Positions 9,012 to 18,282 of a DNA stretch of 42,117 nt are shown in pieces (the stretch's first letter is position 1; each line of letters begins with the position of its first letter). Under the pieces are notes generated by a model. It did not search any database. It worked only from the letters and a program-made list of their open reading frames with translations, and had not been told where the DNA came from. This DNA comes from Prochlorococcus sp. AG-363-B04 (lineage in GTDB: Bacteria > Cyanobacteriota > Cyanobacteriia > PCC-6307 > Cyanobiaceae). Both the position numbers and the translations under genes were made by a program. The DNA lies in contig QCFC01000015.1 in NCBI GenBank assembly GCA_003278465.1, positions 1 to 42,117 of the forward strand, in the 5' to 3' direction.

Positions 9012-9698
9012 GAGTTTTTTGCTTTGGATTAAGGGGCCTAGGTCTATTAAGTCATTGATTCTTTGCTGTAGTTCGCTCGTAGTTTTTTGAAGATCAACTT
9101 TTTTTCGACTTGTTGGTGCGGGTAATGCTTTCCCAATTCTTAAGTGGATTGGAATTAATCGTGGCAAGAGTTTTCCAGCTTTAAGAGCTTTGTGGCTATT
9201 GATTATTGCTACTGGAAGGATAGGTGCCCCGGTGCGGGCAGAAAGGAGTGCGGCGCCTGGCATTGGCTTATTCACTCGGCCGTCTTTTTGTCGTGTGCCA
9301 TCTAGGAAGACACCTGTAGCCCAACCTTCATTAAGGCGATTGGAGGCAACTCGAATAGCTTCTCGGTCGCTAGCTCCTCTCTTAACTGGATATGCACCAC
9401 ACGCTCGAATAATGGGTCCTAGTAAAGGCAGCAAAAACAACTCTTTTTTTGCCATAAAAGCAACTGGTCTTCCTAAGGCATGTCCTATTAAAGGTGGATC
9501 TAGATGTGAACCATGATTTGCTACTACGACAAGTGGGCCATTTTGGGGAACATTTTCATTTCCGGAAGTTTGCCCCCGAAATAACCATCTAAAAATTGGA
9601 AATACAATTAAGTAGCTCACTAATTGATAGACGAGACTTGGCTTTGGAGTTAGCAATCCTGATCTTTTTTCGCTGAAGTTTTGATTTGTAGAAGTCAT
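8991..9698 (-). CDS. plsC: 1-acyl-sn-glycerol-3-phosphate acyltransferase
   Basis: This enzyme acylates lysophosphatidic acid at sn-2 to phosphatidic acid. The acyltransferase motif NHGSHLDPP places the catalytic His62 and Asp67 in the HX4D arrangement. A block corresponding to the usual FPEGTR appears as FLDGTRQKDGRVN, so the Pro-Glu of that motif is replaced by Leu-Asp, and GAPILPVAI follows. The hydrophobic N-terminus (about 23-40) suggests membrane association. It lies 4 bp downstream of fabD, in a run plsX-fabH-fabD-plsC that groups phospholipid and fatty-acid initiation enzymes. Confidence 0.9.
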   Translation of the reverse strand: MTSTNQNFSEKRSGLLTPKPSLVYQLVSYLIVFPIFRWLFRGQTSGNENVPQNGPLVVVANHGSHLDPPLIGHALGRPVAFMAKKELFLLPLLGPIIRACGAYPVKRGASDREAIRVASNRLNEGWATGVFLDGTRQKDGRVNKPMPGAALLSARTGAPILPVAIINSHKALKAGKLLPRLIPIHLRIGKALPAPTSRKKVDLQKTTSELQQRINDLIDLGPLIQSKKLLSKSTK

Positions 9699-9702
9699 AT
9701 GT

Positions 9703-10599
9703 CTAGTGGCCTAAGTCACTCGCGCTTGCTATTTGGTTTGTTGAAATTCCTGCAATGGAACGTTTGGCAAGTCCACTTAATACATTGCCAGGTCCGATTT
9801 CAATGATGTTTTTGATACCAGCTTTACTCATTTCATCCATTGACTCTCGCCATCGAACTCCTGTTGTCATTTGTTGTTTTAGGCGATTCTTTAGAACCTC
9901 AGCTTCACAAGTTGGCGTTGGTTCACTATTGCTTAAAACAGGAATTTTTGTGTTTTTGAAGATCACTAAATCAAGTTCTTCAGCAAATTTCTTTGCCGCA
10001 CTTTCCATAAATGGAGAATGGAAAGCACCTGAGACAGGAAGAGGAATTGCTCGCTTGCATTTAAGGCTATTAGATACCTTCTGGATCGCCTCTGGCGTCC
10101 CAGAAAGGACTACTTGTCCAGAACTATTGTCATTAGCTATTACCACGCCATCAGTGGCCTCTACGAGGTCTTCGAGTTGGCAGCGATCGAAGCCTATGAC
10201 TGCAGTCATAGCACCATCTTTCGAGGCTGCCATTAGTGAAGAGCGCTTATGAATGAGTTTTATACCAGTCACAAAATCAAAGGCACCGGCAGCAAAAAGT
10301 GCCACAAGTTCACCCAAGCTATGTCCCGCAACTAATGAAGCCTCTCGACCTTGGCGGTGAAGGTCATCTACGAGCAGAGATTCAATTGTAAAAAGTGCAG
10401 GCTGAGTATTTTCTGTTTTATTTAATTCATTTGGATCAGGATTGCCATTGGAGTTTCGTTGACATATTTCAATTAAATCGCGATTCAAAAGGTTTGAGAC
10501 AAATTCAAAACGATCTTTTGCTTCAGGGAGTGAGAGGACAGCATTTGCCATTCCTATTTTTTGTGAGCCCTGTCCGGGGAAAACCCAGGCGATAGACAT
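9703..10599 (-). CDS. fabD: Malonyl-CoA:acyl carrier protein transacylase
   Basis: FabD moves malonyl from CoA to ACP for fatty-acid elongation. The 298-residue product has the N-terminal VFPGQGSQ motif (residues 6-13), the nucleophile elbow GHSLGE with Ser94, and GAFHSPFM carrying the second catalytic residue (His). The C-terminal IEIGPGNVLSGL block is present. ATG at 10599. The leader just upstream (about 10600-10617) contains a short direct repeat of TTTAGCGA, of unknown meaning. The gene is in the middle of the plsX-fabH-fabD-plsC run, with 27 bp to fabH. Confidence 0.95.
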   Translation of the reverse strand: MSIAWVFPGQGSQKIGMANAVLSLPEAKDRFEFVSNLLNRDLIEICQRNSNGNPDPNELNKTENTQPALFTIESLLVDDLHRQGREASLVAGHSLGELVALFAAGAFDFVTGIKLIHKRSSLMAASKDGAMTAVIGFDRCQLEDLVEATDGVVIANDNSSGQVVLSGTPEAIQKVSNSLKCKRAIPLPVSGAFHSPFMESAAKKFAEELDLVIFKNTKIPVLSNSEPTPTCEAEVLKNRLKQQMTTGVRWRESMDEMSKAGIKNIIEIGPGNVLSGLAKRSIAGISTNQIASASDLGH

Positions 10600-10626
10600 T
10601 TAGCGATTTAGCGATTTCTTAAAAGA

Positions 10627-11661
10627 TTAATTGGGCCCATGCCATCGGAACAGAGCTGCACCCCAACTAAGGCCTGCTCCAAATCCACTACTTGCAATTA
10701 AATCACCAGGTTTTACTCTTCCAGACCTTATGGCTTCGTCAAGCATGATTGGAATTGTTGCGGCAGAAGTATTTCCATAGTCAGCAAGATTTGTAAGAAC
10801 TTTTTCATATGAAATCTTGAAGCGATCAGCAACTGCATTCAAAATTCTCTGATTTGCTTGATGCAAAAGAAGCCAGTCGAGCATTTGGGGATCTGTATTT
10901 GTTTTTCTTAGAAGAGTCTGAAGAATTGCTGGGACTTCCTTAACTGCAAATTTATATACTTCTTGTCCATTCATCTCAATAGGGGAGAAGGAACCTGTTT
11001 GGTAGCTAGAATTTTCAATTAAGTGAGAAAAATCTTTAGTTTTATTGAGATTGAGATAATTTCCTCTTCTACCGTCTGATCTGAGTTCGAAATCAATCAA
11101 TCCTTTTTCAGAAGTTTCTTTCGCTTCTATGGCAACTGCTCCTGCTCCATCTCCAAATAAGACACAGGTCCTTCTATCGTCCCAGTTAACCCAACTGCTT
11201 AATTGATCTGCTCCAATTACTAGTGCCCGCCGCATGGATCCTGTTCGCAGAAATTGCGATGCAGTGATTAGAGCGAATAAGAATCCACTGCATGCTGCTG
11301 TGAGGTCAAAAGCAACCGAATTATTAGCATTTAGTTTTGTTTGAACTGCAGGTGCAGATCCGAAGAGATCATCAGGAGTTGAGGTTGCTAATAGAACCAA
11401 GTCGATGCTTTGAGGGTCCCAACCAGCCATCTCAATAGCCGCTGAGGCAGCTTTGTAGCTTAAATCAGTAAGCGTTTCCCCAGGACCAATAATTCGCCTA
11501 GCACCTATGCCGGTTCGACTGCGGATCCATGAATCATTTGTATCGACCCTGAGGCCGAGTTGGGTATTAGTGAGTCTTTGGTTTGGATAGGCACATCCAC
11601 TACCTACAAGAATCACTTGATTAGTAATTTTCGCGGTTTGAGCCAATGGGCAATAGCTCAC
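10627..11661 (-). CDS. fabH: 3-oxoacyl-ACP synthase III
   Basis: FabH starts fatty-acid synthesis by condensing acetyl-CoA with malonyl-ACP. The thiolase-fold catalytic triad is visible: Cys124 in TAACSGFLF, His in LLLHQANQRI (about 267), and Asn in DYGNTSAATIP (about 297). NDSWIRSRTGI and ATSTPDDLFG are standard. The given start is a GTG at 11661 (344 aa); a downstream in-frame GTG at 11616 would give a product nearer the bacterial core length. It lies between plsX and fabD. Confidence 0.95.
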   Translation of the reverse strand: MSYCPLAQTAKITNQVILVGSGCAYPNQRLTNTQLGLRVDTNDSWIRSRTGIGARRIIGPGETLTDLSYKAASAAIEMAGWDPQSIDLVLLATSTPDDLFGSAPAVQTKLNANNSVAFDLTAACSGFLFALITASQFLRTGSMRRALVIGADQLSSWVNWDDRRTCVLFGDGAGAVAIEAKETSEKGLIDFELRSDGRRGNYLNLNKTKDFSHLIENSSYQTGSFSPIEMNGQEVYKFAVKEVPAILQTLLRKTNTDPQMLDWLLLHQANQRILNAVADRFKISYEKVLTNLADYGNTSAATIPIMLDEAIRSGRVKPGDLIASSGFGAGLSWGAALFRWHGPN

Positions 11662-11716
11662 AGATGGCGTAAGTAAATCACAGTGCTTCCCTCTTCATAG
11701 TTAAATGCTGTCTGGA

Positions 11717-13021
11717 TTAGGTTTTTTGGAGTTCGGCAAGATCTTCCATTACTCCATGACTTGCTGCTGAATGAGCAAGTCGAAGAGCGCTTACTACGGA
11801 TAAAGCTTTGCTGCTGCCATGCCCAATCACGCAAATACCATTAACTCCTAGCAATAGCGCTCCTCCATGCTCGGCATGATCAAGTCTTTTTTTAATTCGT
11901 TTAAGGTTGCTTCTAAGGAATGCCGAACCTACTTTCCCTCGCCTTCCACGAGGCAGCTCGGATCGGAGTACATCTAATAAAACACTACCAACTGATTCAA
12001 GAAACTTTAGAAGTACATTTCCAGTAAAACCATCACATACCACTACATCAAATTCTCCTGAAAGAACATCTCTCCCCTCGCAGTTTCCAGCAAAATTCAA
12101 GCGTTTTTCTTCATTTAATAATTTATTTGTCTGAAGGGTTAGCTCATTCCCTTTGCAATCTTCTTCTCCAATATTTATTAATCCAATTCGTGGTTTATTT
12201 ACTTGAAGAACATCCCTTGAATAGATGTTTCCCAGTAATGCGAACTGAAGCAGATAAGTTGGCTTGCAATCCATGTTTGCCCCTACATCAAGGACAAGCA
12301 CAGGTTGACCAGGATCTTTTGTTGGGAAGAGAGCTCCTATTGCAGGTCTATCAATGCCAGCCAGCCTGCCAAGTCTGAAGATTGCGGAGGCCATTAAGGC
12401 ACCAGAATTGCCTGCTGAATACATTGCTAGCGCCTTGCCTTGTTTTACTAAGTCCATTGCAATGTTGATACTTGCGTCTCTTTTACGCCTAACAACAGTT
12501 GCTTCTTCATTCATTTCGACTGAGGTCCCGCTTCCTACAAGCTCTAGATAACCTGATTTTTGGGCCTCCTCTAACTCGAGGTTTAGACCTGATTCGACTG
12601 CAGACTTCAAAACCTTATCTTTTTCGCCGACAAATTTGATTTTTATTGGTAGTCGCTCAATTGCTTGAAGACAACCTTCAAGTATTGCTCCAGGGGCTTC
12701 ATCACCACCCATACCATCAACTGCTATCCAGATTCGTTCGCTATCTTTGATGACATTTAATTCTGATGAATTTGTTGCTCCTTGTAGTCTCCTGAGAGGG
12801 TCAAATACCAATGGCTGCAGCATGTTCCCAGCCATTGAACTTGCATTTGTAACGACTGAACCAGCATTGGATACAACATCTGCTGCAACATTCGTTGCAG
12901 CAGATGCAGAGTTAGTAGCGGTATCTACTAGCGTTGTGACCGCGGCATTGCGGCGGTACCAGATAACTAGACGCCTTATGGCTCTTGGTCTGCTGGTTTT
13001 GTTCCTCGGCCAAGAGGCCAT
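11717..13021 (-). CDS. plsX: Phosphate acyltransferase PlsX with N-terminal extension
   Basis: PlsX makes acyl-phosphate from acyl-ACP for glycerolipid synthesis. The catalytic part begins at about residue 95 (IWIAVDGMGGDEAPGAILEGC) and continues with MYSAGNSGALMASAIFRLGRL and VLDVGANMDCKP, normal for the family. The preceding ~95 residues are extra relative to typical PlsX: a basic start (RNKTSRPRAIRRLVIWYRR), then an Ala/Thr/Asn/Val-rich, probably helical stretch. I chose the ATG at 13021. A TTG at 13048 would add nine residues and overlap rpaB by 14 bp. It is the first gene of the lipid run, immediately downstream of rpaB on the same strand. Confidence 0.9.
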   Translation of the reverse strand: MASWPRNKTSRPRAIRRLVIWYRRNAAVTTLVDTATNSASAATNVAADVVSNAGSVVTNASSMAGNMLQPLVFDPLRRLQGATNSSELNVIKDSERIWIAVDGMGGDEAPGAILEGCLQAIERLPIKIKFVGEKDKVLKSAVESGLNLELEEAQKSGYLELVGSGTSVEMNEEATVVRRKRDASINIAMDLVKQGKALAMYSAGNSGALMASAIFRLGRLAGIDRPAIGALFPTKDPGQPVLVLDVGANMDCKPTYLLQFALLGNIYSRDVLQVNKPRIGLINIGEEDCKGNELTLQTNKLLNEEKRLNFAGNCEGRDVLSGEFDVVVCDGFTGNVLLKFLESVGSVLLDVLRSELPRGRRGKVGSAFLRSNLKRIKKRLDHAEHGGALLLGVNGICVIGHGSSKALSVVSALRLAHSAASHGVMEDLAELQKT

Positions 13022-13034
13022 TGAGGAATTGGGA

Positions 13035-13775
13035 TCATTCGGAAGCAACGGAATCCACTATGCGCTGGAACAGGTATCCAGTTCCTCTGGCTGTGAGGAT
13101 CAGCTCAGGATTGGCTGGATCGTCTTCCAGTTTGGAACGAAGTCTTGAAATATGAACATCAACTACGCGAGTGTCAACATGTCTCTCTGGGGTGTAACCC
13201 CAAACTTCCTTCAAAATTTCTCCTCGACTAAATGGTTCCCCTGAACGACTTACCAGTAGTTCAAGAAGACTAAATTCCATTCCTGTGAGTCGGATGCGCT
13301 CATTATTTCTAAATACTTGCCTTTTATTGGTATCGATTCTTAAATCAGTGACTTGAATCACTCCAGAGTTTGGAATTCCGGCTACTTGTTCTTTTTCGAC
13401 ACGACGAAGAACACATCTGATACGAGCTTCAAGTTCTTTTGGGCTAAATGGTTTAACGACGTAGTCGTCTGCTCCAAGCTCTAGGCCAGTAATCCTGTCA
13501 GCAACATCACCTAAAGCGGTCAGCATTACGATTGGCACATCTGACTCTTTACGTAATTCTTGACAAACCCCATAGCCGTCAAGCTTGGGCATCATCACGT
13601 CAAGTACTACTAAGTCAGGCTCGCAGTTGTTGAACAGTTCTAAAGCTTCTGTTCCGTCGCAAGCTGTTACTACTTGATAGCCAATCATTGATAGTCGAGT
13701 TTCGAGGATCCTGCGAATGCTGGCCTCATCGTCAACAACAAGAATTGTCTCTTTGGCTGAACTGGTCGCCGTCAT
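13035..13775 (-). CDS. rpaB: OmpR-family response regulator RpaB (Ycf27)
   Basis: RpaB is the near-universal, usually essential cyanobacterial regulator of light-stress genes and phycobilisome-photosystem coupling, which binds HLR1 elements. The receiver domain (10-125) has the acidic pair in VVDDE, phospho-acceptor Asp59 in VVLDVMMP, and Lys in DDYVVKPFSPKELEARI. The winged-helix DNA-binding domain (about 145-240) contains LTGMEFSLLELLVSRSGEPF and VDVHISRLRSKLE. The ATG at 13775 is divergent from radA across about 100 bp. The family assignment rests on resemblance to remembered RpaB sequences; it is clearly distinct from the RpaA-like regulator at 19.9-20.7 kb. Confidence 0.93.
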   Translation of the reverse strand: MTATSSAKETILVVDDEASIRRILETRLSMIGYQVVTACDGTEALELFNNCEPDLVVLDVMMPKLDGYGVCQELRKESDVPIVMLTALGDVADRITGLELGADDYVVKPFSPKELEARIRCVLRRVEKEQVAGIPNSGVIQVTDLRIDTNKRQVFRNNERIRLTGMEFSLLELLVSRSGEPFSRGEILKEVWGYTPERHVDTRVVDVHISRLRSKLEDDPANPELILTARGTGYLFQRIVDSVASE

Positions 13776-13874
13776 GTTGCCTTTGGCGGCTACAAGAACA
13801 AGATCCTAAAGAAGCGCCTGCTAGATCGTCAGGTCTTTGGGTTCATCTAATGCAATCTTTCTTAATATAAATTC

Positions 13875-15263
13875 GTGACCAGACCTGCCTCTTTTTACGT
13901 TTGCCAAAGTTGTGGAGCTCAGACTCGACAGTTTTTTGGTCGTTGTTCTAGTTGTGGAAGTTGGAATTCATTGATTGAGGAGGTCGTTCAAGTCAGGAAG
14001 GGTTCTGGTCGGCAGCAGTCAGATATTTCCAAGGACAATATGCGTCAACGATCCACCTTGATGAATGACTTAGGCGAGCACTCTTTGGAAAGATTGCCTA
14101 GTGGATATAAAGAATTTGATCGAGTTCTTGGTGGGGGATTAGTTCCTGGATCATTGGTGTTAGTAGGAGGTGATCCAGGCATTGGGAAAAGCACATTGCT
14201 TTTACAAAGCGCTTCTTCTATGGCAGGGAAGCATTCTGTGCTTTATGTAAGTGCTGAAGAGTCTGCACAACAAGTCAAATTGCGTTGGCAACGTTTGAGC
14301 GGAGTCGAATCAGGATTGAGGCTATTAGCTGAAACAGATTTGGATTTGGTTCTTCAGGAATTAGAAATAGTGAGCCCTGCAGTGGCAATTGTTGACAGCA
14401 TTCAGGCTTTGCATGACTCTGCTCTTTCGAGTGCGGCAGGGTCAGTAGCACAGGTAAGAGAGTGTGCTGCTGCTTTGCAAAGGTTAGTTAAAAAGCAAGG
14501 TATAGCTTTGATTTTGGTTGGTCATGTAACCAAAGAAGGTATGCTTGCTGGCCCAAAAGTACTTGAGCATCTTGTCGATGCTGTATTGACATTTGAAGGG
14601 GATCGGTTTGCTAGCCATAGGCTTCTTAGGGCAGTTAAGAATCGTTTTGGTGCAACTCAAGAGTTGGGTTTGTTTGAGATGAGAGGTAGAGGGTTAGTTG
14701 AAGTTGATAATCCAAGTGAGTTATTTTTGAGTGGAGAAGAAGCCTATGGAGTGTCAACAATTGTTGCTTGTGAAGGGACTAGATCACTTGCTGTTGATAT
14801 TCAAGCATTAGTAAGTTCAACTAGTTATGCAAGTCCGAGAAGGACTGCAACAGGTATTGAAATCAATAGGCTTCATCAAATTCTTGCGGTACTTGAAAAA
14901 CATATGAAATTACCTTTATCTAGATATGATTGCTATTTGGCTGTTGCAGGTGGATTAGAAGTCGAAGAACCTGCAGCTGACTTGGGAGTTGCAGCTGCTG
15001 TAGTTTCTAGTTATCGCAACTTTACGGTTCCTAAAGGTACAGTTTTGATTGGTGAACTGGGCTTAGGTGGTCAGTTAAGAAAGGTCGCTCAGCTTCCGCA
15101 ACGATTGAATGAGGCTTTAAAGCTAGGTTTTAATAGGGCAATTATTCCAAAGAATAGTGGAATATCAATAGCTGATTTTTCAATGAGCATCGAAATTATC
15201 GAGGCTCAAAATATTTCTGAAGGTTTGTTTCTAGCTTTAGGAATTCAGTCCTTAGAAGAGTAA
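13875..15263 (+). CDS. radA: DNA repair protein RadA (Sms)
   Basis: RadA is a hexameric DnaB-like/RecA-like motor that drives branch migration in recombinational repair. Domains in order: C4 zinc finger (CQSCG at 10-14 and CSSCG at 24-28), RecA-like core with Walker A GGDPGIGKST (98-107), the RadA-specific KNRFG motif (255-259), and a C-terminal Lon-like domain ending about residue 455. Length 462 is standard. Translation appears to start at GTG 13875, which gives a sensible leader before the zinc finger; I see no in-frame ATG just upstream. It is divergent from rpaB. Confidence 0.95.
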   Translation: MTRPASFYVCQSCGAQTRQFFGRCSSCGSWNSLIEEVVQVRKGSGRQQSDISKDNMRQRSTLMNDLGEHSLERLPSGYKEFDRVLGGGLVPGSLVLVGGDPGIGKSTLLLQSASSMAGKHSVLYVSAEESAQQVKLRWQRLSGVESGLRLLAETDLDLVLQELEIVSPAVAIVDSIQALHDSALSSAAGSVAQVRECAAALQRLVKKQGIALILVGHVTKEGMLAGPKVLEHLVDAVLTFEGDRFASHRLLRAVKNRFGATQELGLFEMRGRGLVEVDNPSELFLSGEEAYGVSTIVACEGTRSLAVDIQALVSSTSYASPRRTATGIEINRLHQILAVLEKHMKLPLSRYDCYLAVAGGLEVEEPAADLGVAAAVVSSYRNFTVPKGTVLIGELGLGGQLRKVAQLPQRLNEALKLGFNRAIIPKNSGISIADFSMSIEIIEAQNISEGLFLALGIQSLEE

Positions 15264-15287
15264 TTTCTTTTAAAAAGAATATATTTT

Positions 15288-15809
15288 TTAGAAATACACG
15301 TCAACTTTACTTCTTCCTGTTGTTTTAAGCCAATTTTCTATATCTAAATAGCCTCCTGGATAAAGTCTCACGGCTTTGGTCCAAACTTCTGTAGCTTGAT
15401 CAAACCAGCTATCAGATTCATCTAGTTGTCCAGCTTGTTGTGCTAGGCGGCCACGTTTTTCGTAGATCAATCCCATGTTTTTCAAGCAGGAAGGTTGTTT
15501 TGGGTTCTCTTCTAGGGATTTTTGATAAGTTTCAAGAGCACGATCTTCTTCGCCATTGCTCATATATATAATTGCCATATTTTTAAGGGTTTCTCCTCTG
15601 TCGATGGCATTTTCTTCAAGCTTTAGACTTTCTTCGTAATTCTCTAATGCTTCAGAGTAGTCACCATCATTTTGAGCAGCAAGACCATCTCGATAGTAGA
15701 TGTAGGCTTGTTTTTCTCTATCTCTAATTGGCATTACTTTCACGATCATCTCTGCCATAACCGTGAAGGCCTTGTCTAGGAAATTGTCGTTGTTTTGGTT
15801 GCGAGGCAC
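15288..15809 (-). CDS. ycf3: Photosystem I assembly protein Ycf3
   Basis: This 173-residue TPR protein is a thylakoid-associated factor for assembling PSI subunits. The N-terminus [28 protein letters not shown] is diagnostic of Ycf3. Three TPR-like repeats follow, at about 36-68 ([32 protein letters not shown]), 72-105 and 113-155. The start is GTG at 15809. It converges with radA (about 25 bp between stops) and is divergent from the copper ATPase gene across about 150 bp. Confidence 0.94.
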   Translation of the reverse strand: MPRNQNNDNFLDKAFTVMAEMIVKVMPIRDREKQAYIYYRDGLAAQNDGDYSEALENYEESLKLEENAIDRGETLKNMAIIYMSNGEEDRALETYQKSLEENPKQPSCLKNMGLIYEKRGRLAQQAGQLDESDSWFDQATEVWTKAVRLYPGGYLDIENWLKTTGRSKVDVYF

Positions 15810-15957
15810 GATGAGTAGTGAATTGTTGAATTAGGTAACTAGCTTGCAATTATTGTTAGTCCACGGAATTTTAGCGTGGGTTAAACGTTTATTGATTCAA
15901 ATTTTTGGCACTTAGTTACTTGAATTTCATTACCGTAGGGCTATCTCTAATTAATCC

Positions 15958-18282
15958 TTGAGCATTAGCGACCTTAAACCTGGTAGCAGTTCAGTTTTAC
16001 TCGATGTTTCGGGTATGAAATGTGGTGGCTGCGTTCGTTCAGTAGAAAGCATATTGCTTAAGCAGCCTTTTGTTTCCAATGCAAGCGTGAATTTGGTTGC
16101 AAGAACTGCATGGGTAGATTTTCAAGATCCAAGTCAACCAATTGAGCCAATTCTTGAAGCTTTAGAAGCTCGAGGCTTCCCTGCTCAATTAAGACAGACA
16201 ACTATCACTAATGAGAATTCTTCTAGTGATGTTGATTCTTTTTCGGAATGGTGGAGTAATTGGCGCCAATTGATGGTTGCTTTGGTATTGCTTATCCTTT
16301 CAGTTTTTGGACATCTGGCTGAAGGAGGTCGGCTTGCATTGCCAATTATTGGTTCTTTGCCATTTCATGCGTCTTTGGCAACGCTTGCACTAATTGGTCC
16401 AGGATTCAAAATTTTAAAAAATGGTCTGAAGGCTGCACTTGATTTAGCTCCAAGCATGGACACATTGGTAGGGCTTGGCGTTACTAGTGCTTATTTAGCA
16501 AGTTTGGTTGCATTGATTTGGCCAAAAGTTGGGTGGCCTTGTTTCTTTAACGAGCCTGTAATGCTTCTTGGTTTCGTTTTGTTGGGTCGTTTTTTGGAGG
16601 AGAGGGCTCGTTTAAGAACTGGTAGAGCACTTAAGCAATTGGCTCAATTGCAACCTGATCAGGCAAGACTATTGGTTTCGGATGGAGTGGTTCGAGATGT
16701 TCGAGTTGGAGCACTTAGACCAGGTGAAAAAGTTCAATTGCTTGCTGGAGATCGCGTTCCAGTGGATGGAGTTGTATTGGAAGGACATTCTGCGGTGGAT
16801 GTATCCAGCCTTACTGGAGAGCCATTACCTATAGATGCTGCCCCTGGAACTGAGCTTTCATCAGGCAGCTTGAACTTGGAAGAAACTTTGGTAATTGAAG
16901 TCACTCATATAGGAGCTGAGACAGCCTTAGCCCGAATAATTGCGTTAGTTGAAAAAGCACAAGCAAGAAAGGCACCAATTCAAGGGTTGGCAGATCGTGT
17001 CGCAGGCCGTTTTTGCTATGGAGTTGTCAGCTTGGCTTTTGCCACATTTATTTTTTGGTGGCTTTTGGGAGTTCGTCTTTGGCCGCAGGTTTTACATACT
17101 GCTGGGCAGGGTTTTGTACATGGCAATCATGTGCATTCTTCTTTGGGTGCAGGAGCTACAACTTCTTTAGGACTTGCTTTGCAACTTTCTATTGCTGTTT
17201 TGGTTGTGGCATGTCCCTGTGCGTTGGGTTTGGCCACTCCAACAGTAATAACAGTTGCCTCTGGTCAGGCGGCACGCCATGGATGGCTTTTCCGTGGTGG
17301 AGATGTGATTGAAACTGCAGCTTCAATAAGTCAAGTTGTTTTTGACAAAACTGGCACTCTCACGATAGGGAGACCTTTAGTCGCTTCATTTTTTGCTATT
17401 GAGAAGTCAGAGAGAATGCTTCAGTTGGCAGCCAGTCTTGAAAAGAACAGCCGCCATCCACTTGCTCATGCAGTATTACAGGAGGCTCAAAGACAAAATC
17501 TTACTTTTATTCCCTTACTGAAATGTCGAACTTATCCAGGAGAAGGTTTGGAAGGGGAACTTGAGGGTTTAATGGAAAAAGTATTTGTTGGTACCCCTGA
17601 ATGGCTTTTATCTAAAGGTGTTAGCTTTTCACAAGATATCTGCAATAAGCTTGAACAAGCAGCACTGAATGGGCAATCTGTTGTTGCAGTAGCAGAAGGA
17701 AATGTATTTTTAGGTTTTATATGTATTGAAGATCGATTGAGGCCTGATGCTTCAATTGCTTTGGCTCGTTTGAGAGAAAGTGGTCTGAAACTTTCTATTC
17801 TTAGTGGCGATAGACGAGAAGCGGTTGAGAAAATAGGGGAAAAACTAGGTTTTCCTCAACATCTACTTGGTTGGCAGCTTTTGCCTAACCAAAAGCTTGA
17901 CAGGCTTGAAAATTGCAGGGAGTTTGGTCCTCTTGCAATGGTGGGTGATGGAATTAATGATGCACCTGCTTTAGCTGCTGCTGACATAGGGATTGCTGTG
18001 GGTACAGGGACTCAAATTGCTCAAGAGTCTGCTGATTTGGTTCTTTTAGGTGATCGACTGGAGGGATTACCAGAATCTCTTTTGTTAGCTCGTAGAACCA
18101 TGGAAAAGATCAGACAGAATCTTTTCTGGGCCTTTGGTTACAACCTTGTTGCGTTACCAATTGCTGCTGGTTTGTTGCTCCCATCCTTTGGCCTGCTCCT
18201 TTCTCCACCAATAGCAGCTCTTCTTATGGCGGTTAGCTCTATCACAGTGGTTTTAAATGCACTTTCATTGCGCACGGCATGA
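15958..18282 (+). CDS. Copper-transporting P1B-type ATPase
   Basis: This 774-residue heavy-metal P-type ATPase has an N-terminal metal-binding domain with GMKCGGC (Cys22 and Cys25), an actuator domain with SLTGEPLP, the intramembrane CPC motif (419-421), phosphorylation Asp463 in DKTGTLT, SRHPLAHA (the P1B His-Pro), and GDGINDAP (663-670). CPC with CxxC indicates monovalent copper (or silver). Whether it corresponds to CtaA (plasma membrane import) or PacS (thylakoid loading for plastocyanin) cannot be decided. A His-rich loop (FVHGNHVHSS, about residues 386-395) lies before the CPC helix. The start is a TTG at 15958; no better codon precedes the metal-binding domain. tmk overlaps its stop by 4 bp. 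Confidence 0.92.
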   Translation: MSISDLKPGSSSVLLDVSGMKCGGCVRSVESILLKQPFVSNASVNLVARTAWVDFQDPSQPIEPILEALEARGFPAQLRQTTITNENSSSDVDSFSEWWSNWRQLMVALVLLILSVFGHLAEGGRLALPIIGSLPFHASLATLALIGPGFKILKNGLKAALDLAPSMDTLVGLGVTSAYLASLVALIWPKVGWPCFFNEPVMLLGFVLLGRFLEERARLRTGRALKQLAQLQPDQARLLVSDGVVRDVRVGALRPGEKVQLLAGDRVPVDGVVLEGHSAVDVSSLTGEPLPIDAAPGTELSSGSLNLEETLVIEVTHIGAETALARIIALVEKAQARKAPIQGLADRVAGRFCYGVVSLAFATFIFWWLLGVRLWPQVLHTAGQGFVHGNHVHSSLGAGATTSLGLALQLSIAVLVVACPCALGLATPTVITVASGQAARHGWLFRGGDVIETAASISQVVFDKTGTLTIGRPLVASFFAIEKSERMLQLAASLEKNSRHPLAHAVLQEAQRQNLTFIPLLKCRTYPGEGLEGELEGLMEKVFVGTPEWLLSKGVSFSQDICNKLEQAALNGQSVVAVAEGNVFLGFICIEDRLRPDASIALARLRESGLKLSILSGDRREAVEKIGEKLGFPQHLLGWQLLPNQKLDRLENCREFGPLAMVGDGINDAPALAAADIGIAVGTGTQIAQESADLVLLGDRLEGLPESLLLARRTMEKIRQNLFWAFGYNLVALPIAAGLLLPSFGLLLSPPIAALLMAVSSITVVLNALSLRTA

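Noticed and set aside
12747-13148. 133-codon plus-strand ORF antisense to the plsX 5' end and rpaB 3' end
   Set aside because: It lies entirely opposite two well-supported genes and its Ala/Thr/Val-rich product mirrors the low-complexity plsX extension.
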